This document shows, one piece after another, positions 59,259 to 64,000 of a stretch of DNA of 64,000 bases. The DNA comes from Cephalopachus bancanus (lineage: Eukaryota > Chordata > Mammalia > Primates > Tarsiidae): the NCBI GenBank assembly GCA_027257055.1, contig JAPVLO010000056.1:930001-994000 (forward strand). The letters are read 5' to 3'. The notes beneath the pieces were generated by a model, which saw only the letters and a program-made list of their open reading frames with translations, had not been told where the DNA came from and did no database searches. The first letter of the stretch is position 1; the number at the start of each line of letters is the position of its first letter. The position numbers and the translations under genes are program-made.

Positions 59259-59410
59259 ATTGGAATTATCTATATCTTGAGAGTTTGGTAGAACTTACTT
59301 ATAAAACCATGCATTTGAGCTTGGAGTTTTTTTTTGCAGGAAGATTTAAAACCAGTGCTTCAATGTTTTTAATGATTATGGTAGTTGTGGTATTATAGCA
59401 TATGTTGGTT

Positions 59411-59627
59411 TTTGCCCATGGTTCCTGTCTCTTAGCTCCCATAACCCTTGTTTCAGCCTTTTGTTGCAACGCTGGGTCTATTGAGCCTCAGCTTACAGGC
59501 CTTGGGAAACAGAATCTCTCTGATTCCCACCTGCCCTGCTTTCACCTGCCTCAAGGCAGGACTCTAATCTCCTCCCATCTTCTGACTGTGGGTCTTCAGA
59601 CCCTCCTCAGAGAGGGTCCCACTCTGC

Positions 59628-59628
<1 letters not shown>
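59411..59628. other. Unique sequence
   Basis: Nothing recognised. Confidence 0.5.

Positions 59629-59667
<39 letters not shown>
59629..59667. repeat. (TA)n microsatellite
   Basis: About 38 bp of TA with one C. Confidence 0.95.
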
Positions 59668-59695
59668 TTTTTTTTTGCAGTTGAACATTTATTAT

Positions 59696-60093
59696 ATGAG
59701 GAAAGAGAAAGAGGAAGGAAAGAAGGAAGGAGGGAAAGGAAGAAGAAAGGAGGAAGGAAGGAAAGAGGGAGGGAAGGAAGGAAGATGAAGAAAGGATGGA
59801 GGAAGGGAGGCAGGGAAAGATAAAAGAAAGAAGGAAGGAAGGAAGGAAAGAAGGAAGGAGAGGAAGGGAGGGAAAGAAAGAAGAAAGGAGGAGGGAAGGA
59901 AGGAAGGGAGGGAAAGAAGGAAAGAGAAGAAAAGAGGAAGGAAGATAAGAAAGAAGGAAGAGAGGGAGGGAAAGAAAGAAGAAAGGGAGGAAGGAAGGAA
60001 GGCAAGAAGGAAGGGAAAGAGAAAGAAAGAGAGAAACAAAGGAAGGAAGGAAGGAGGAAGGAAGGAAGAAAGGAAGGAAGGAAGGAAAGAAGA
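59696..60093 (+). repeat. GGAA/GAAA-rich purine tract (about 400 bp)
   Basis: Almost pure A/G on the plus strand, built of GGAA, GAAA, GGGA and AAGA words with few pyrimidines. The complementary strand stays open for up to 214 codons of Phe-Leu-Pro-Ser repeats in several frames at once, which is an artefact of the repeat. Confidence 0.97.
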
Positions 60094-61223
60094 CCACTCT
60101 GCATCTTATGGGAAGGACTGCTTAAGGTCATGAAGCTGCCATAAAAACACAAGCGATCTGGGTTCAGGAAGCTTCTTGATAGCTGAACAGGTGGAGGTTT
60201 TGGAGGGTGGTACACCCGGGGAGGGCAGAGAAACTCCACTCCTTCCTCCATACCTCGCCCTACGCATCTCTTTGTCTGTATCTTTTGTAATATCCTATAT
60301 GAGAAATCAGTAAATGTAAGTAACTGTTCCTCTGAGTTGTGTGAGGTGACCCAGCAAATTAATTTAAACCAGAGGGATTTGTGGGAACCCCATCTTGAAG
60401 CCAGTCAGTCAGAAGTTCTGGAGGCCTGGACTTGTGTCTGAGGATGGGGACAGTCTTGGTGGCTGAGGCCTCAATCTGTGGAACTGATACTCTCTCTGGG
60501 TAGATAGCATCATCATTGAATTGGAGGACACTCAGCTGGTGTTCACTGCTTGGTAGTGGGGAGAAATCTCTGCATTTGGTCACAGAAGTCTTCTTCCTTA
60601 TTGATGATTGTTGTGGTGTGAGAACAGAGAAAAAAACATGATTGACAGAGTTTTTCCAAAGTGGTAGTATTTAGGATTTTTATTTCTTTTGACTCAGACA
60701 AAATTAACGAATCGTTAAGAAATACAGTAAAATAAAACTAAGAGAAAATTAATTTTTAGGACTGCATAATTCAATTAGTGAGAGGAAATCTATGAGTATT
60801 ATCAAGTGAAAAATGCAAATAAAACATTGGTAGTCTAAGATAATTCTAAAAATTATACTTTCATTCCTGAAGGTATAAATGAGGTCAAGATTTGAGCATA
60901 TGGTACAAAAAGTTTTGAGTCACTCTTAAGCAATGCATAACTGCTAATATCTAGAAATGATTCATAAGATTCTTTGAGTTGACTATATAGAAGGAATGGG
61001 CCATTTTGTGATACAGTAGAAGAAAATGTTCTATATGGGTTGGGACAAATATATACTGAGTAGATAATTTTTGTAATGTGTGTACTTAATTGTAATATCT
61101 TTCATTTTATTTCATTTTGAGAAAGTTTAGTGGTTTGCTTTAAAAATCAATGAACTCTTACAATCAAGGAAACATCATTCTTGTTATTTATTAAATTGCC
61201 TTATCTTTTCTCATACCTCTACT
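60094..61223. other. Unique sequence, AT-rich from 60640
   Basis: No gene recognised. Confidence 0.55.
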
Positions 61224-61505
61224 GTTTTTTTGTTTTAAGACAGGATCTCGCTCTGTCGCTTAGGCTGAAGTGTAGTGGTGCAATCATAGCTCAATGTAAA
61301 CTCAAACTCAAGTTTGGGCTCAAGCAATCGTCCCACCTCAGCCTCCTAAATAACTAGGACTACACTTCTAGCTCATTTCTTTTTAATGTTTTGTAGAGAG
61401 AGGGTCTTGCTATGTTGCCCAGGCTGGTGTCCTGGATTCAAGTGATTCTCCTGCCTTGGTCTCTCAAAGTCCTGGCATTACAGGTGTGAGCCATCGTGCC
61501 TGGCT
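61224..61505 (-). mobile_element. AluJ-like Alu, antisense
   Basis: AAGACAGGATCTCGCTCTGT, GTAGAGAGAGGGTCTTGCTA and GTGTGAGCCATCGTGCCTGG are present. Confidence 0.87.
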
Positions 61506-61554
61506 TCATATCTCAACTTTTGAGTATTTCCTCTTTTTTTATCAATGGATAGAT

Positions 61555-61835
61555 TCCTACTTATTTTTAAGACCCAGTTCAAACCAGCATCTTCTATGAC
61601 AACATTCAAAATACTCTCCATGTACACATGAAACTCACCCTATCAATAAGAATAAAAATCCTCCAAATCTCCCGATCTAAATAAAAAAACCCCAGCACAG
61701 AAATATCTGTTCTGGATTATTGAATCATTCTTCCCCACAGGACTCTGAGCTCACTGAGAAAGGGTCATATCCGAATCACTTCTGTGTACCCTGTAGGCAG
61801 TGTGATGTCTTACATGCAGTAGCCAATCATTCCTT
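61555..61835 (+). mobile_element. L2 fragment
   Basis: TTTTTAAGACCCAGTTCAAA, CCACAGGACTCTGAGCTCAC and TCTGTGTACCCTGTAGGCAG are present in L2 order. Confidence 0.65.
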
Positions 61836-62640
61836 GATTCTTTCACAACTTATCTGTCAGTAATCGAAGATCTAAGTCAGAAGTGAGACTGGGTGCAAAA
61901 TCTTAACAGACCATTTATCTTCCTTCTTCTAAATCCTTCGTTATCTGGCTATTCAAATTGGTAGCTGGGAGGTGAGGAGGGGTGGTGGCAGGCTTTCATA
62001 TTTCTCCTGTTTTCATTCTGAGCAAGGTCTCGCTTATTCTTGTCTGGTCTGATGCTCTTGGATTTGATTCCTGCCGACCTTCTGTAACCAGACCTGTACT
62101 GTAATCTTACACCTAATTAGACAATCATGCAGCAAGCCCTGGCCCCTGCCATTTGAGGGATGATTTATTTTTCTTTGCTGTGCTCAGGAAAGTAGAGACT
62201 ACAAAGTCATCTGAAAGGTCAAGTTGTTCCTTACCCTGCTTAGGCTCCTTCTCCCAATCAAGTCGTCCGTCCTCCTGCCTCCTTTGGCCTATGGATGGGT
62301 ACTTCCCTTTGGAGGCCCCACAGAAGATTAGGGTGGGCAGAGGGGTGGTACTCAGTGTGACACTTACAGGGAGACTGGACTATAGTTTTATCTTCTGTTG
62401 AACCCCTCAACATTGACTTGATTGCATGCCTCTCCTACTTAATATTAATAGATAGCTCTACAAAACTCTTAGGTTGGGTAGGCACCCCTCAAGATCCTTC
62501 TCCTGCCTTTTCCTTTAACATCACCTCTCAGAGTATGGACTCATGGGGAAAAAATGCCATGTAACTGGAAAATGGTGTAGTTCTTCAAACAAAATATTTC
62601 ATTTCAAGTCTCCTACTTTGTGCATAGTGTTCTTCTGTCT
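61836..62640. other. Unique sequence
   Basis: Nothing recognised. The frame at 62153-62401 (82 codons) has no family features. Confidence 0.55.
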
Positions 62641-62975
62641 ATAATGCTCTCTTTCTCTGCATCCTCTCCCTCCTTCATCCTCTTCAGGTAGTCAGTTCAG
62701 TATGATTCTTCAAACTTCTGTTTGTGTCTTCTCCTCTTGGAAACCTTCCATATTCTCTTCCCAAGCCTGGAATAAATTTTACTCTTCCTTAGTCTAACTG
62801 CACCCTCTTGCACCATTATCTAAGCATATAGTTCACATTTTGCTGTAGTTGTTGATCTTCAGGTCTTATCTTCCAACAAGACTATAAACCCTTGGAAACA
62901 AAGGGAAAAATACTATCAAAGTATCTAGCTAGTACCTGGCACTGAGAAGGTTCTAGGTAAATATGCTGTTAAATA
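62641..62975 (+). mobile_element. L2
   Basis: CTCCTCTTGGAAACCTTCCA, TTCACATTTTGCTGTAGTTG, AACAAGACTATAAACCCTTG and CTAGTACCTGGCACTGAGAA follow L2 order. Confidence 0.75.
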
Positions 62976-63935
62976 AATTAACTAGTCAAAAATAAGTTGA
63001 AGGGAGCCCAGGTGTTGTATAAGGTGCAACAATGGGGCTGGGGAGAGGCTTGGCTGACTGTGAAGTGTTGAGAAGATGAGGAGGAACGCTGCTCTGGAGT
63101 TGTCTTGGGTGCTATTTACAGAAGGACTTAATGGAGTCTCTTAGGAGAGACGGTGACTGGAGTCACTAGGCCTGCTGGCTCATCCCTGGACTAGGATCCC
63201 AGGAGGTGAGAAACAATGGAACACTATCCTGCAAGAAAGTGTAAATACTGACTAGAAAAGGAACTCACCTTTCAAATGACTTTGTAGTCTCTAGGAACTC
63301 ACCCCAAGAGACTCACTTCAAGGGGAGCAGGTTGATGCAGAAAGTTGACCTTGGATACAGATTAGTGATCAGTGAGGAACAGTAGACTGAGGCAAGTTGA
63401 AGGCAGAGTCTTTCAAATATACTTCTGGTATAAGTCCAGGGAATTGTGTGAAGTTTCAAGGAAGATGGAATCTATGAGGCCTGAAAGATGAACTCAGGTT
63501 AAAGAGCAGAGCCACTAGAAATGATATGAGTACTGGAAAAATCTGAAGTTCAATACATGTGGGAGAGCACTTTCCCTACAATGGGATGAGAGTGGGAGCC
63601 TTGTATTCAGTGACTGTTGGAATTAAATGGATGAGGATGACCTCCTCCTAACAGACACCTCAAAATGGCACACTCACCATGGCATGATAATCCAAATTCT
63701 TCCCAAGATTCAGAGCATATATGCTCTGAGTTCTGAACAAGATCCTTGACCTGTATTCATACCTAATTCCATGCTGCTCTTAACCCTCCTGGTCTCTGAC
63801 CTTCATGAATTTCTTCTGTTTGTCCCAGACTGCCTCACTCATCTGACTTGACACCATACCCTACTTTTTCAGCTCTGATCCAGGCCTCTATATAGTAAAT
63901 CTGGTTGTCTACTCTGGCTTGTTGTTTGTTTCTTT
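62976..63935. other. Unique sequence with a 20-bp palindrome (63710-63729)
   Basis: No gene recognised. TCAGAGCATATATGCTCTGA at 63710-63729 is a perfect palindrome. Confidence 0.55.
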
Positions 63936-63939
63936 CTTT

Positions 63940-64000
63940 CTTTTTTAATTTTTAATTTTAATTTTTTGAGTTGGAGTCTCACTCTTATTGCCCAGGTTGG
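63940..64000 (-). mobile_element. Alu, antisense, cut by the window edge
   Basis: A T-rich tail followed by TTTGAGTTGGAGTCTCACTC marks the 3' end of a strepsirrhine-type Alu running off the right edge. Confidence 0.88.

Noticed and set aside
59564..60251. Long minus-strand open frames (up to 214 codons)
   Set aside because: They translate the purine tract as Phe-Leu-Pro-Ser repeats in several overlapping frames. This is a microsatellite artefact, not a protein.

Overview
The window is nuclear DNA from a strepsirrhine primate, most likely a lemur. The evidence is its Alu elements. Most of them end in an ACTCCAACTC-type 3' end before the A tail, carry a CTACAATAAATCAAAA-type middle linker, and read CAACTTGGCGAG in the left arm. 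Anthropoid Alus instead have ACTCCGTCTC and a CTAAAAATACAAAA linker. LINE-1 (L1) 3' ends of one shared lineage (CACACCTCATCAACAAGGGT) occur on both strands. Ancient mammalian repeats (MIR, L2, MaLR/MLT) fill much of the rest. I find no convincing protein-coding exon, tRNA or rRNA gene, CpG island or CRISPR-like array. The window reads as intergenic or deep intronic sequence, so nearly all supportable annotation is repeats, their nesting order, and tracts of unrecognised unique sequence. All family names are from memory of consensus sequences, with no database search.

Layout. 1-12 kb: unique sequence with a MaLR-type LTR, an L1 split by a young Alu, MIR and L2 pieces, and one short element with terminal inverted repeats (8537-8713). 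13-17 kb: an old L1M carrying two younger L1s, one with an apparent 3' transduction and one with a twin-priming 5' inversion, followed by an MLT1-like LTR split by an internally deleted mariner element. 17-20 kb: mostly unique, with a near-perfect 184-bp hAT-like palindrome at 18844-19027. 20-23 kb: a long antisense L1 holding three Alus. 24-27 kb: an L1M holding an Alu and a Tigger-like element, then an LTR split by an L1. 28-44 kb: largely unique, with L2, MIR, an MLT1 and an MLT2 (ERVL) LTR. 45-52 kb: Alus, MaLR and L1 pieces, a probable ERV LTR and a DNA-transposon fossil. 52.4-59.4 kb: a second copy of the same mariner family, then one old L1M split by at least seven later insertions, including a solo ERV1-type LTR and a MaLR that itself contains an L1. 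59.6-60.1 kb: an AT tract and a 400-bp GGAA-rich tract. 60-64 kb: unique sequence, an AluJ, L2 pieces and an Alu cut by the window edge.

There is no operon or pathway here. The informative content is the relative ages of insertions and the DNA transposons: a deleted mariner present twice, and a hAT-like palindrome whose arms differ at only about 3 of 78 positions. The latter is unexpectedly fresh for a primate DNA transposon.
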